64,000 bases of DNA from Kitasatospora aureofaciens (GCF_019192735.1 NZ_JAHTKP010000025.1:46155-110154); one strand, 5' to 3'; positions 24,347 through 33,077 are shown, numbered from the stretch's first letter. Made by a program: numbers and translations. The notes: generated by a model from the sequence alone, not told the origin.

Positions 24347-25468
24347 TCAGGGAGTGATTTTGACGGAGTTCGCGATCTGGTCCATCAGCGTCAGCGGCGG
24401 TGCCTCCGCTGCCTGGTCGAGGCAGATCTGGAGCACCGGCACGGTGGTGGCCCCGGCGGCCGGGGTGATCTCAAGGACGCCGCAGTAGCTGTCGGGCGTC
24501 GAGGAGACGCTGGACATCGGGACGTGCCACAGCGCGAGGTAGCCGTCCAGGCCCTGGATCTTGACGGCGGACTGCTTCACCGGCTCCGGCGGGGTCGGCG
24601 CGTCCGCGCCGTAGCGGGCGTTGTAGAGCAGCTGGCCCATGCCGAGCACCAGGGACTTCGGGTCGGACCAGCCGCCGTTGAACACCCGGAGGTTCTGGAC
24701 GACCAGGCCGCGGGTGCAGGCCCCGTTGCCGTGGCCCACGCAGGCGTACGGGCCGATCGCGTAGCGGATCTCGTTCGGGGCCTTGGCGTCGACCTGGACC
24801 TGCCAGTCCTGCGGCAGCATGAAGTTCATCTTCGAGTCCTGGCCGGTGATCTGCCGCCCGCCGGGGAGCTGCTGGCCGCCGGTCAGGGCGGTGCCCATGA
24901 AGCCGTTCGGGCTCTTGGGGTCGCCGGCGGCCGTCGCGGCCGCGGTCGAACCGGCCTTCGTCGAGCCGGGCTTGGCGGTCTTGTGGCCGAGGACGTAGCC
25001 GCCGCCGGCCATGGCGACGGACAGCACCACGGCGCCGACGGCCAGGAGCACTCGGTGCTTGGTGCGGTTCGGCTCGACGGTCTCGAAGACCACCGAGGTC
25101 GGGACCGGCTTGGGGGCCGGCGCGACGGGCGCGGGCTGCGGAGCCGGGGTCGGCTGCTGCATGGGCTGCGGAGCCGGGGTGGGCTGCGGCGTCGGCGCGG
25201 CGGTCTGGGTCGGCAGGGAGGGCATCGTCGGCGTGGCCGGCGCGGGCTGCGGAGCCGGCACCGCCGGGGAGACGGCCGTCGGCGCGGCGGCGTTCCGGGC
25301 GGCGGCGCTCTGGGCGGCCTGCCCGGGGAAGGCGCTCGCGGGCGCCGAGGCGCCTCCCGGCTTGGCCTGAATCTTGTCGGTCCAGGTCGAACCGTCCCAC
25401 CAGCGCAGCGTGTTGGGCTGGCCGGAAGGGTCGTCATACCAGCCGCTAGGCGCACTCCCCGTCGTCAT
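24347..25468 (-). CDS. DUF2510 domain membrane protein
   Basis: The 373-residue protein begins with a DUF2510 module (GWYDDPSGQ, then LRWWDGSTWTD, residues 9-32), followed by a long Pro/Ala/Gln-rich linker with repeated QPTPAPQP units, one membrane segment (HRVLLAVGAVVLSVAMAGGGYVLG, near 140-163) and an external domain of about 200 residues ending PVLQICLDQAAEAPP. Five Cys in the external part (CVG, CTRG, CGV, CLD among them) may form disulfides. DUF2510 is common near actinobacterial membrane proteins; its role is unknown. The gene stands alone, with a strong terminator behind it. Confidence 0.8.
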   Translation of the reverse strand: MTTGSAPSGWYDDPSGQPNTLRWWDGSTWTDKIQAKPGGASAPASAFPGQAAQSAAARNAAAPTAVSPAVPAPQPAPATPTMPSLPTQTAAPTPQPTPAPQPMQQPTPAPQPAPVAPAPKPVPTSVVFETVEPNRTKHRVLLAVGAVVLSVAMAGGGYVLGHKTAKPGSTKAGSTAAATAAGDPKSPNGFMGTALTGGQQLPGGRQITGQDSKMNFMLPQDWQVQVDAKAPNEIRYAIGPYACVGHGNGACTRGLVVQNLRVFNGGWSDPKSLVLGMGQLLYNARYGADAPTPPEPVKQSAVKIQGLDGYLALWHVPMSSVSSTPDSYCGVLEITPAAGATTVPVLQICLDQAAEAPPLTLMDQIANSVKITP

Positions 25469-25569
25469 GCGGCGGATCCTAGCAGTGTCCCGATCAGATG
25501 GTCATTTCAAGTCACAGGCTGTTCTCCGGGGAGCCGCCGGCGCCCCCGTCGGAGGTGCCTGGTGGGTCC

Positions 25570-26064
25570 TCAGAACGCCAGTGAGTACACCATCAGGTCC
25601 ATGCCCGGGTACGGGGCCCAGTCGCGTTCGGGAGTGCGCCGGAAGCCGAGCCGCTCGTAGATGCGGTGGGCGGCGGTCATTCGCGGCCGGGTGGAGAACG
25701 CCATCCCGGCCAGGCCGAGTTCGCGGCTGCGGGCGACCGCGGCGCGGACCAGGGCCTCGCCGACGCCCCGGCCGCGGGCGGCCGCGGCGGTGGCGAGCAT
25801 CCGGATCTCGCCCTCCTGCGGGGTGGCGATGTCGGCCCACTCGGTGCCGCCGACGGCGAAGGTCACGCAGCCGAGGACCTGTCCCTCGGCCGCGTCGACC
25901 GCGACGAGGAGCTCGGCCTCCCGGGCCCGGCGGTCGGCGTCGCGCAGGTGCTCGACGTAGCTGCTCCCGGGCGCGGTGTGGCCGTCGCCGACGAAGGCCT
26001 CGACGGTGATGCGGCCGGCGTCGTCGAGGTCCTCCGGGCGGGCTCGGCGGATGAGGATGTCCAT
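25570..26064 (-). CDS. GNAT-family N-acetyltransferase
   Basis: The 164-residue protein shows the GNAT fold: MDILIRRARPEDLDDAGRI at the start, VLGCVTFAVGG as strand beta4, and the acetyl-CoA loop EIRMLATAAAARGRGVGEALV (Q/RxxGxG/A as ARGRGVG). The last part, AAHRIYERLGFRR, is the usual motif B. It should move an acetyl group from acetyl-CoA to an unknown small molecule or protein in the cytoplasm. The ATG at 26064 overlaps no strong Shine-Dalgarno sequence. A second frame crosses its start region on the same strand. Confidence 0.88.
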   Translation of the reverse strand: MDILIRRARPEDLDDAGRITVEAFVGDGHTAPGSSYVEHLRDADRRAREAELLVAVDAAEGQVLGCVTFAVGGTEWADIATPQEGEIRMLATAAAARGRGVGEALVRAAVARSRELGLAGMAFSTRPRMTAAHRIYERLGFRRTPERDWAPYPGMDLMVYSLAF

Positions 26065-26345
26065 CGGGCCAGTGTGCCGGAGCCGTGCGGGGTTCTGATT
26101 TCGGGGGTCGAGCGGACCGGGAGGGTGGCCGGGTCGGCGGAGGGGCGCAGCGAGGCGGCGGGCATGGTGCCGTACAGCCGGTCGAGGCGCTCCGGGCCGG
26201 CCGGGTAGCCGCCGGCCCGGTGCCAGTTGTCGCGGCCGGTGGCGCCGCCCCGGGACATCTCCCGGCCGATCAGGGTGCCGAGCAGGCCGAAACCGCCGAC
26301 GACCCCGGCCAGGGCGAGTGCGCTTGCGAGTGTGTCGGAGTCCAT
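25863..26345 (-). CDS. Small hypothetical membrane protein, doubtful 3' end
   Basis: The frame begins MDSDTLASALALAGVVGGFGLLGTLIGREMSRGG, a plausible membrane helix with a short basic tail, then NWHRAGGYPAGPERLDRLYG. This first part of about 90 residues looks like a real small protein. But the frame stays open to 25863, overlapping the GNAT gene by 200 bp in another frame, where the translation turns into Ser/Thr/Arg low complexity. Either the gene truly overlaps, or a frameshift removed its stop. No known family. Confidence 0.35.
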   Translation of the reverse strand: MDSDTLASALALAGVVGGFGLLGTLIGREMSRGGATGRDNWHRAGGYPAGPERLDRLYGTMPAASLRPSADPATLPVRSTPEIRTPHGSGTLARWTSSSAEPARRTSTTPAASPSRPSSATATPRPGAATSSTCATPTAGPGRPSSSSRSTRPRDRSSAA

Positions 26346-26462
26346 GGCTCCACTCTGTCCGGGCCGTCGGGCGCCCACGAGTGGCAGGAATGACCGATTG
26401 CATCGAAATCCTGCCACCGCGGCCCTTCCGTCCGCGCCATCCGCCGGGGCATCCTGGGCGGC

Positions 26463-27419
26463 ATGCTGAAGAACGTGGTCGCGGTTGTCCTGGAGGAGAT
26501 CCACCCCTTCGAGCTCGGCGTCGCCTGCGAGGTCTTCGGCCTGGACCGCACCGCCGACGGCCTGCCCGGGTACGACTTCGCGCTGGCCGGCGCCCGGCCT
26601 GGGCCGCACGCGACCCATTCGGGCTTCGCGGTGGACGTCCCGTACGGCCCGGAGCGCGTCGCCGGGGCGGACCTGGCGGTGGTCACCGCCTCGCGGATCC
26701 GCGAGCGGTACCCGGAGCCGCTGCTGGAGGCGCTGCGCGCGGCGGTGGCGGGCGGCGGCCGGGTGCTGTCCATCTGCAGCGGCGCCTTCGTGCTGGGCGC
26801 CGCCGGGCTGCTGGACGAGCGCCGGTCCACCACCCACTGGCGGCACACCGAGGAGCTGGCCGGGCGCTTCCCCCGGACCCGGGTCGAGCCGGACGTCCTC
26901 TACGTGGACGACGACCCGGTGATCACCTCTGCCGGGACGGCCGCCGGCATCGACGCCTGCCTGCACCTGGTGCGCAAGCTGCAGGGCGCCGAGGTGGCCC
27001 GGGGGATCGCCCGCCGGATGGTGGTGGCCCCGCACCGGGAGGGCGGGCAGGCCCAGTTCGTCAACCGCCCGCTGCCCGAGGGTGACGGCGACTCGCTGGC
27101 CCCGCTGCTCGACTGGATGCGCCACCACCTGGACCGGGAGTCCACCGTCGAGCAGCTGGCCGCCCGGGTCCACATGTCGCCGCGCACCTTCGCCCGCCGC
27201 TTCCAGCAGGAGACCGGCACCACCCCGCACCGCTGGCTCACCGGTCAGCGGGTGCTGCTCGCCCAGCGGCTGCTGGAGTCCACCACAGAGCCGGTGGACG
27301 CGATCGCCGCCCGCTGCGGCTTCGGCAACGCGGCGGCCCTGCGGCACCACTTCGGGCGCCGGCTGGGGACCACGCCGCTGGCCTACCGGCGCTGCTTCGC
27401 CGGGCCGGAAGCAAGTTGA
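26463..27419 (+). CDS. GlxA-family transcriptional regulator (DJ-1/PfpI plus AraC HTH)
   Basis: The 318-residue protein joins an N-terminal DJ-1/PfpI (amidotransferase-like) domain, with VLSICSGAFVLGAAGLLD carrying the conserved Cys near residue 101, to two AraC-type helix-turn-helix motifs (STVEQLAARVHMSPRTFARRF and EPVDAIAARCGFGNAAALRHHF). Members sense small molecules and activate catabolic or stress genes; the ligand is unknown. The target may be one of the neighbours, but nothing in the sequence says so. Its stop lies 7 bp from the stop of the phosphatase gene on the other strand. Confidence 0.9.
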   Translation: MLKNVVAVVLEEIHPFELGVACEVFGLDRTADGLPGYDFALAGARPGPHATHSGFAVDVPYGPERVAGADLAVVTASRIRERYPEPLLEALRAAVAGGGRVLSICSGAFVLGAAGLLDERRSTTHWRHTEELAGRFPRTRVEPDVLYVDDDPVITSAGTAAGIDACLHLVRKLQGAEVARGIARRMVVAPHREGGQAQFVNRPLPEGDGDSLAPLLDWMRHHLDRESTVEQLAARVHMSPRTFARRFQQETGTTPHRWLTGQRVLLAQRLLESTTEPVDAIAARCGFGNAAALRHHFGRRLGTTPLAYRRCFAGPEAS

Positions 27420-27426
27420 CGGACCG

Positions 27427-28239
27427 TCAGTCCTTGTGTGCGAGGTGGGCGGTGTCGTTCCAGTGGGCGGGCCGCAGCCGCCCGTCCTGGGTCCGCCAGA
27501 GGCTCGTCGAGCAGTTGTGCACCGGCCCGAGCCCGATCAGCCGCTCCTCCGTCAGCCGGTCCAGCGCGTACCGCAGCATCAGCACGGTGCAGTCGTGCGC
27601 GACCAGCAGGACCGGCCGTCCGGCCTCCTCCTCGCACACGTCCCGCAGCACGCTGCGCACCCGCAGCGCGACGTCCGTCCAGGACTCGCCGCCGGGCGGG
27701 CGGTAGTACAGCTCGCCCATCTTGCGCCGGCGGGCCGCCTCCTCCGGGTACTTGGCCTCGATGGCGGCCTTCGGCAGCATCTCCAGGATGCCCAGCTCCC
27801 GGTCCCGCAGCCGCTCGTCGTAGCGCACCGCGAGCGAGACCGGGACGGCGCCGAGCCCGGCGGCCTGGGCGAGCGCGATCCGGGCGGTCTCGGCGGTGCG
27901 CACGTACGGCGAGCACCAGACGCTGCGCGGACGGTCGGGGCTGGGCAGCGCGGCCCACCAGCGGCCGAGCGCCTGGGCCTGCTGCCGGCCGTGCATCGAC
28001 AGCGGGATGTCGGCGTCCCGGCTGCTGATCGGCACGCTGAGCGCGCCGGCGGCCTCGGCCAGCTGGAACTCGACGTTGGCGGTGGACTCGCCGTGCCGGG
28101 TGGCGATCAGCACGGACGGCAGCCGGGTGGCCGCCGGCCGGCCGTTCGCGGTGAGCGGGGGATGGGTGGCCTGGTGCTGGGTGGCCTGGTGCTGGGTGGA
28201 TTGGTGCTGGCCGTTGAGGGTGCTGCCGAGTTCTGCCAT
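27427..28239 (-). CDS. Histidine phosphatase superfamily protein
   Basis: The 270-residue protein has the RHGES phosphohistidine motif (IATRHGESTANVE), the second Arg in WCSPYVRTAETARI, the Glu in RDRELGILE and the second His in LLVAHDCTVLMLRYAL, so the catalytic set is complete. It may be a phosphoglycerate mutase-like or sugar/nucleotide phosphatase. I choose ATG 28239, with GGGGAG upstream, over a longer frame to 28401. The first 28 residues contain three QHQxT-type units encoded by a 15-bp tandem repeat. The substrate is unknown. Confidence 0.87.
   Translation of the reverse strand: MAELGSTLNGQHQSTQHQATQHQATHPPLTANGRPAATRLPSVLIATRHGESTANVEFQLAEAAGALSVPISSRDADIPLSMHGRQQAQALGRWWAALPSPDRPRSVWCSPYVRTAETARIALAQAAGLGAVPVSLAVRYDERLRDRELGILEMLPKAAIEAKYPEEAARRRKMGELYYRPPGGESWTDVALRVRSVLRDVCEEEAGRPVLLVAHDCTVLMLRYALDRLTEERLIGLGPVHNCSTSLWRTQDGRLRPAHWNDTAHLAHKD
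28164..28208. repeat. 15-bp tandem repeat inside the phosphatase gene
   Basis: GGGTGGCCTGGTGCT occurs at 28164 and 28179, and with two changes at 28194. It encodes the repeated HQxTQ units at the protein N-terminus, an in-frame length that can vary without frameshift. Confidence 0.85.
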
Positions 28240-28335
28240 TGCCGCGTGCTCCCCGTGGGTCGAACAGTTGCCGGCCGGCTTGTCCGGTCCGGTCCGGTCC
28301 GGTGGTGCCCGGCGTACGCGCCCGTTCATACATAT

Positions 28336-28380
28336 GATCGCGCCGCCTTCTCCAGTGTTCACGGAGAAGGCGGCGCGATC
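28336..28380. terminator. Strong hairpin terminator of the mctP operon
   Basis: A perfect 18-bp stem (28336-28353 with 28363-28380) with a 9-nt loop begins 21 bp beyond the transporter stop. It separates the transporter operon from the phosphatase gene, both leftward. Confidence 0.88.
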
Positions 28381-28401
28381 ACAGGGCGCGCGCACGGCCA
28401 A

Positions 28402-30015
28402 TCAGTGCGCCGCTACGGGCTCCGGCGCGTTCTCCAGCTCGTCGTCGCCGGCTTCGGCGCTGTAGTCGCCGGGCCTGGTCTCGTCCGGGCCTTCGGGCGC
28501 CTTGACCGCCCGCAGCACCAGGGTGAGCACCACCGCGACCAGCAGGTTGAGCACGAAGGCGGTCAGGCCGATGTAGCCGATCTGGCCGATGCCGGGGATC
28601 TCGGCCGCGTTGCCGCCGAAGTGCCTGGTGGCCGGGCTGGCGATGCCGTACGCCTCCCAGGTGCCGTAGGCCATGCCGGCCGCCCAGCCGGCGAACAGCG
28701 CCCAGTGGTGGAACCAGCGGGTGAACAGGCCGCCGACGATCGCCACGAAGGTCTGCAGGATCCACAGGCCGCCCAGCAGCTGGAGGTTGATCGCGGCCTG
28801 CTTGTCCATGCCGAGCACGAAGACCAGCGCGCCGACCTTCACCAGCAGCGACACCAGCTTGGCGATGCGGGTCTCGTCGGCGGAGGTGGCGGAGGGCTTG
28901 AGCCACTCCTTGTAGACGTTGCGGGTGAACAGGTTGGCCGCCGCGATGGACATGATGGCGGCCGGCACCAGCGCGCCGATCCCGATCGCCGCGAAGGCCA
29001 CCCCGGTGAACCAGTCCGGGAACATGTCCGCGAACAGCTGCGGCACCGACAGCTGGGAGTTGAACGCCTTGTCGCCCTTGCTGACGTTCGCCGCGATCGC
29101 CATGAAGCCGAGCAGCGCCAGCAGGCCCAGCATCAGCGAGTACGCCGGCATGATCGCCATGTTGCGGCGCACGGTGTTGCGGGACCTGGACGCCAGCACC
29201 CCGGTCACCGAGTGCGGGTACATGAACAGCGCCATCGCCGAGCCGAGCGCGAGCGTCGCGTACGTCCACTGCTTGTTGCCGGGGACGGTCAGGGAGCCGG
29301 CCGACTTGGGCGCGCTGAACTTCTGCGCCGCCGCGTCGAAGATGTGCCCGTACCCGCCGAGCCGGATCGGGATGTAGATCACCGCGACGATGATCACGAT
29401 GTAGATCAGGGCGTCCTTGACGAACGCGATCAGCGCCGGAGCACGCAGCCCGGAGGAGTAGGTGTAGGCCGCCAGCACGCCGAAGGCGATGAACAGCGGC
29501 AGGTCCTTGACGAACCAGTTGGCGTTCGCCCCGCCGCCGACGCCCAGCACGTCCAGCACCGCCTGGATGCCGACCAGTTGGAGCGCGATGTACGGCATGG
29601 TGGCCAGGATCCCGGTCAGTGCGACGACCAGCGAGAGCGGCCGGGAGCCGTACCGGCCGCGGACGAAGTCGGCCGGGGTGACGTACCCGTGCACCCGGGA
29701 GACCGACCAGAGCCGGGGCAGGAAGAGGAACACCAGCGGGTACGCGACGATCGTGTACGGCACCGCGAAGAAGCCCGCCGCGCCGGTCGCGTACACCGCC
29801 GCCGGGACGGCGACGAAGGTGTACGCGGTGTAGAGGTCGCCGCCGAGCAGGAACCAGGTGATCCAGGTCCCGAAGCTGCGCCCGCCGAGGCCCCACTCGT
29901 CCAGGTGCTGGGCGTTGTCCGCCCGGCGCCAGCGCGAGGCGAGGAAGCCCATCACGGTGACGAGCGCGAAGAAGAGGACGAAGACGACGAGGGCGGGCAC
30001 GTTGACGTTCTTCAT
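28402..30015 (-). CDS. mctP: Sodium:solute symporter (MctP-like)
   Basis: The 537-residue membrane protein has about 13 hydrophobic segments and the sodium-solute symporter pattern: ITWFLLGGDLYTAYTF near the N-terminus, GYVTPADFVRGRYGS, and the GIGALVPAAIMSIAAANLFTRNVYK motif. It resembles MctP, a monocarboxylate transporter for pyruvate, lactate, acetate and alanine in rhizobia. Its ATG overlaps the stop of a DUF3311 gene (ATGA); such small partners are typical for MctP-like transporters. The C-terminus is acidic and cytoplasmic. The substrate here is inferred only from family likeness. Confidence 0.85.
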   Translation of the reverse strand: MKNVNVPALVVFVLFFALVTVMGFLASRWRRADNAQHLDEWGLGGRSFGTWITWFLLGGDLYTAYTFVAVPAAVYATGAAGFFAVPYTIVAYPLVFLFLPRLWSVSRVHGYVTPADFVRGRYGSRPLSLVVALTGILATMPYIALQLVGIQAVLDVLGVGGGANANWFVKDLPLFIAFGVLAAYTYSSGLRAPALIAFVKDALIYIVIIVAVIYIPIRLGGYGHIFDAAAQKFSAPKSAGSLTVPGNKQWTYATLALGSAMALFMYPHSVTGVLASRSRNTVRRNMAIMPAYSLMLGLLALLGFMAIAANVSKGDKAFNSQLSVPQLFADMFPDWFTGVAFAAIGIGALVPAAIMSIAAANLFTRNVYKEWLKPSATSADETRIAKLVSLLVKVGALVFVLGMDKQAAINLQLLGGLWILQTFVAIVGGLFTRWFHHWALFAGWAAGMAYGTWEAYGIASPATRHFGGNAAEIPGIGQIGYIGLTAFVLNLLVAVVLTLVLRAVKAPEGPDETRPGDYSAEAGDDELENAPEPVAAH

Positions 30016-30323
30016 CGCGCGTCACCCGCCGTCCGGGCGGCCCGGCGGGCGGCCTTGCGCGCCTTCTCGTCCCGGTTGATCAGCAGGTACGCGGCGACCG
30101 TGAAGACCGCCGACACCGGCACCCAGAGCAGCTGGTACCAGTAGAAGAACGGCATCCCGCCGACCGCGGGGTCGGCCTTGTCGTACGAGGACACCCAGAG
30201 CATCGCGACGATCGGCACGAGCAGGGCGAGCCCGGCCAGCACCCGCTCCGGTGTCACCGCCGGGACGGGCTCGCCCGGTGGCTCGGGCATGACAGGTTCG
30301 GTGAGGTCGGACTCAGACGACAT
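30012..30323 (-). CDS. DUF3311 small membrane protein, transporter partner
   Basis: The 103-residue protein has two hydrophobic segments, RVLAGLALLVPIVAMLWVSSY and YWYQLLWVPVSAVFTVAAYLL, with a PFFYWYQLLWV signature typical of DUF3311, and a basic C-terminus. ATG 30323 is chosen; frames from 30377 lack a start signal. The stop overlaps the mctP ATG. By analogy with other two-gene SSS systems it may help the transporter fold or act as a subunit. Confidence 0.85.
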   Translation of the reverse strand: MSSESDLTEPVMPEPPGEPVPAVTPERVLAGLALLVPIVAMLWVSSYDKADPAVGGMPFFYWYQLLWVPVSAVFTVAAYLLINRDEKARKAARRAARTAGDAR

Positions 30324-30433
30324 GTTCGGCTCCGCTCCGGAGGGTTCACCCCGTCGGCGCCGCAGCCCGGGGAGCACACACCCCCACGAGCCCGCCGAGC
30401 AGCACCATCGGTGATCGGCAGTCAGTACGGCTG

Positions 30434-30461
30434 CGCAATCTAGACCATGGAGTGATCCATG
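30434..30461. promoter_or_regulatory. Palindromic sites upstream of the mctP operon
   Basis: CATGGA-GTGA-TCCATG (30446-30461) is a perfect inverted repeat. It overlaps TCTAGACCA at 30439-30447, the right half of the DasR operator consensus (10 of 16 matches overall for 30434-30449). It lies about 110 bp before the DUF3311 start and could bind a GntR-type regulator such as DasR; this is weak. Confidence 0.4.
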
Positions 30462-30519
30462 TCACCGGAAATGACGGAACTTCCCGCCATCCGGACGCCA
30501 GTGCGCCCGCGGCACGCAA

Positions 30520-30549
30520 CCGGGCACCGGCGCGTGCGCCGGTGCCCGG
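30520..30549 (-). terminator. Terminator after dasR
   Basis: A 14-bp inverted repeat (30520-30533 with 30536-30549), effectively a 12-bp stem with a short loop, lies 24 bp past the dasR stop. Confidence 0.8.
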
Positions 30550-30573
30550 GAGCCTGGGAGGAGGGGGAGCGGC

Positions 30574-31365
30574 CTACTCGGGCCGCTTGAGGCGGGTGAT
30601 GAACTTGTAGCGGTCGCCGCGGTAGATGGAGCGCACCCACTCGACCGGGTTGCCGTCGGCGTCGAACGAGTGCCGGGAGAGCTGGAGCATCGGGAGGCCG
30701 AGATCGGAGCCGAGCAGCCCGGCCTCGCGCGGGTTGGCGAGGGTGGTCTCGATGGTCTCCTCGGCCTCGGCCACGGTGACGCCGTACACCTCGCGCAGCG
30801 CCGCGTAGAGGGAGTTGTGCTTGGCGAGGTTGCGGCGCAGGGCGGGGAAGCGCTTGGCGGAGAGGTGGGCGACCTCGATGGCCATCGGGTCGCCGTTGGC
30901 CAGTCGCAGGCGCTCGATCCGCAGGACGCGGCCGCCGGGCTTGATGTCGAGCAGCGGGGCGAGCCGCTCGTCGGCGGTGATGTAGCCGATCTCGATCAGC
31001 CGGGAGGTGGGCTCCAGGCCCTGGGCCCGCATGTCCTCCGTGTAGGAGGTGAGCTGGAGGGCCTGGGCGACCTTGGGCTTGGCGACGAAGGTGCCCTTGC
31101 CCTGGATGCGCTCCAGCCGGCCCTCGACGACCAGTTCCTGGAGCGCCTGGCGGACGGTCGTGCGCGAGGTGTCGAACTGGGCGGCGAGCGCGCGCTCCGG
31201 CGGGACCGGGGTGCCCGCAGGCTGGGTCTCGGTGAGCTGGAGCAGGTGGCGCTTGAGGCCGTAGTACTTGGGGACGCGCGCGGTCGGGTCGGTGCCGGCC
31301 TGCGTCGGGAGGTTGTTCACCTCGGGGTCGTTGACCTGGGCGGTGGATCCCCCGTCGCTGCTCAT
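30574..31365 (-). CDS. dasR: GntR-family global regulator DasR
   Basis: The 263-residue protein has an N-terminal winged HTH of the GntR/HutC type (KYYGLKRHLLQLTE, then PPERALAAQFDTSRTTVRQAL and GRLERIQGKGTFVA) and a C-terminal UTRA ligand domain (GGRVLRIERLRLANGDPMAIEVAHL). Sequence and position, divergent from dasABC, fit DasR, the GlcNAc-6-P/GlcN-6-P-sensing regulator of chitin and aminosugar use, development and antibiotic genes in streptomycetes. Two DasR-type operators lie in the dasR-dasA intergenic region. Upstream of its start CACATCGTT is repeated (31410 and 31426) and TCATC-ACGC-GATGA forms an inverted repeat, possible control sites. Confidence 0.95.
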   Translation of the reverse strand: MSSDGGSTAQVNDPEVNNLPTQAGTDPTARVPKYYGLKRHLLQLTETQPAGTPVPPERALAAQFDTSRTTVRQALQELVVEGRLERIQGKGTFVAKPKVAQALQLTSYTEDMRAQGLEPTSRLIEIGYITADERLAPLLDIKPGGRVLRIERLRLANGDPMAIEVAHLSAKRFPALRRNLAKHNSLYAALREVYGVTVAEAEETIETTLANPREAGLLGSDLGLPMLQLSRHSFDADGNPVEWVRSIYRGDRYKFITRLKRPE

Positions 31366-31527
31366 CGGACCTGTTCTCCCGCTTCTCGCAGGGCCTTTAC
31401 GGGCCCCGCCACATCGTTAACGGGTCACATCGTTGCATGTATGGCTACGGAACGAATACCTCATCACGCGATGAACGATGTGCGGTGTCGGCTTGATAAC
31501 GGGTGGTCCTGATCGGTCGAAGAGCCG

Positions 31528-31579
31528 TTGACAGGCCCATTGGTCTAGGCCAAGCTCCAGGCATCTGGTCTACACCACT
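31528..31579 (+). promoter_or_regulatory. dasA promoter with two DasR operators
   Basis: TTGACA (31528-31533) is a consensus -35. ATTGGTCTAGGCCAAG (31539-31554) and TCTGGTCTACACCACT (31564-31579) match the DasR-responsive element ACTGGTCTAGACCACT; starts are 25 bp apart. The first lies between -35 and -10, so bound DasR would block RNA polymerase. This 336-bp dasR-dasA gap should also hold the dasR promoter, not identified. Confidence 0.85.
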
Positions 31580-31701
31580 AGGCCGGTGACTACGAATCCC
31601 CCACCCGTTCGAAAAGGTCCGCGGCACCTGTTGCCCCGCTTTGCGTGGGTCTGCCGCTGCCACCCGACGGGGGCAATCCAGGCATCCCTCAGGAGGATGG
31701 C

Positions 31702-32988
31702 GTGAAGCGTCAGCTCATCGCGGCGGTCGGCGTCGCAGCAATGGTCGTCGGCCTGGCGGCTTGTGGCTCGGACGGCAAGAAGAACGACGCCGGTTCGGGC
31801 TCGTCGTCCGCGGCGGGCGCCAAGAACTACAGCGGCAAGACCCTGACCGTCTGGCTGATGGACGGCTCCGCGCCGAAGGGCTGGACGGACTCCGTCAAGA
31901 GCGAGTTCGAGACCACCTACCCGGGTGCCAAGGTCGACTTCCAGATCCAGAAGTGGAACGGCATCGGCGCCAAGGTCACCACCGCGCTCTCCGAGGGCTC
32001 CGTCGACGTCCTGGAGATCGGCAACACCCAGACCGCCGGTTACGCCGCCTCGGGCGGTCTACTGGACATCACCAAGGACAAGGACGCGCTCGGCGGGGCC
32101 GACTGGGCCGCCAACCAGAACGAGTCCACCGTCCTGGAGGGCAAGCAGTACGCCGCCCCGTGGTGGGTCTCCAACCGCGTGGTCGCCTACAACAAGGACC
32201 TCTGGACCAAGGCCGGCATCGCCGCCCCGCCGAAGACCCTGGACGAGTTCTACGCCGACCTGGACAAGCTGAAGGCCACCCCGGGCGTCGCCGACCCGAT
32301 CTACATGCCGGGCCAGGAGTGGTACACCTACTTCGGCCTGCTGACCACCGAGGGCGGCAAGCTGGCGAAGAAGGACGGCGACAAGTGGGTCGGCGGCCTG
32401 TCGACCCCCGAGGCGCAGAAGGCCTTCGACACCTACAAGAAGCTGCAGAGCTACTCGGCCACCGGTCCGAAGGACAAGGACGAGGCCACCCCGCAGCAGA
32501 AGGACGTCTTCGGCAAGGGCGACATCGGCTCCATCATCGGCCTCGGCTGGGAGCTGCCGGACGAGAAGACCATGGCCAAGGACAAGATCGGCTTCTTCCC
32601 GCTCCCGGGCAAGACCGCCGACAAGGCCTCCAGCGTCTTCCTCGGCGGCTCGAACCTGGCCGTCGCCCAGGCCAGCAAGAACAGCGACATGGCCAAGGAC
32701 TTCCTGAAGATCGCCCTCAACGACAAGAACGAGGGCCTGGTCGCCGCCGCGGGCTCCATCCCGAACAAGGCCGCGCTGAACAGCCAGGTCGCCGGCGACT
32801 TCGCGAAGGCCGCCCTGCCGGCCGCCCAGAACGGTGCGATCACCCCGAACACCCCGACCTGGACGAACGTCGAGAACGAGCCGAACCCGGTCAAGGACTT
32901 CCTGACCTCGGCGCTGACCGGTGACTACGCGGCGGCGGCCAAGAAGGCCGACGACGAGATCGCCAAGCGGATGAACCAGAAGCAGTAA
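31702..32988 (+). CDS. dasA: Chitobiose/GlcNAc ABC transporter, binding lipoprotein DasA
   Basis: The 428-residue family 1 solute-binding protein has a lipobox VVGLAAC, with lipidated C21, after a short basic and hydrophobic leader. LTVWLMDGSAPKGW and VLEIGNTQTAGYA are typical sugar-binding protein segments. It should capture N,N'-diacetylchitobiose outside the membrane for DasBC. GTG 31702 is fixed by AGGAGG 5 bp upstream. It has its own DasR-controlled promoter. The gap before dasB is 89 bp, so part of the transcript may end or be processed there. No ATPase gene is in the cluster; in S. coelicolor the shared MsiK supplies it from elsewhere. Confidence 0.95.
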   Translation: MKRQLIAAVGVAAMVVGLAACGSDGKKNDAGSGSSSAAGAKNYSGKTLTVWLMDGSAPKGWTDSVKSEFETTYPGAKVDFQIQKWNGIGAKVTTALSEGSVDVLEIGNTQTAGYAASGGLLDITKDKDALGGADWAANQNESTVLEGKQYAAPWWVSNRVVAYNKDLWTKAGIAAPPKTLDEFYADLDKLKATPGVADPIYMPGQEWYTYFGLLTTEGGKLAKKDGDKWVGGLSTPEAQKAFDTYKKLQSYSATGPKDKDEATPQQKDVFGKGDIGSIIGLGWELPDEKTMAKDKIGFFPLPGKTADKASSVFLGGSNLAVAQASKNSDMAKDFLKIALNDKNEGLVAAAGSIPNKAALNSQVAGDFAKAALPAAQNGAITPNTPTWTNVENEPNPVKDFLTSALTGDYAAAAKKADDEIAKRMNQKQ

Positions 32989-33077
32989 GGCATTCGAGCG
33001 GCGTCGCTCACCGACTCCCGGCGGGGAGCCGGTGGGCGACGCCTTCCGTCGTGTCGGGTTGTGAGGAAGAGAGAACG

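Noticed and set aside
27082..30144. 1020-residue plus-strand frame across the phosphatase and transporter genes
   Set aside because: It runs antisense through two genes with clear family motifs and their terminator; composition is His/Arg/Gly low complexity.
31410..31475. CACATCGTT repeats and TCATC/GATGA dyad as an autoregulatory DasR site
   Set aside because: They do not resemble the DasR operator; noted only within the dasR entry.
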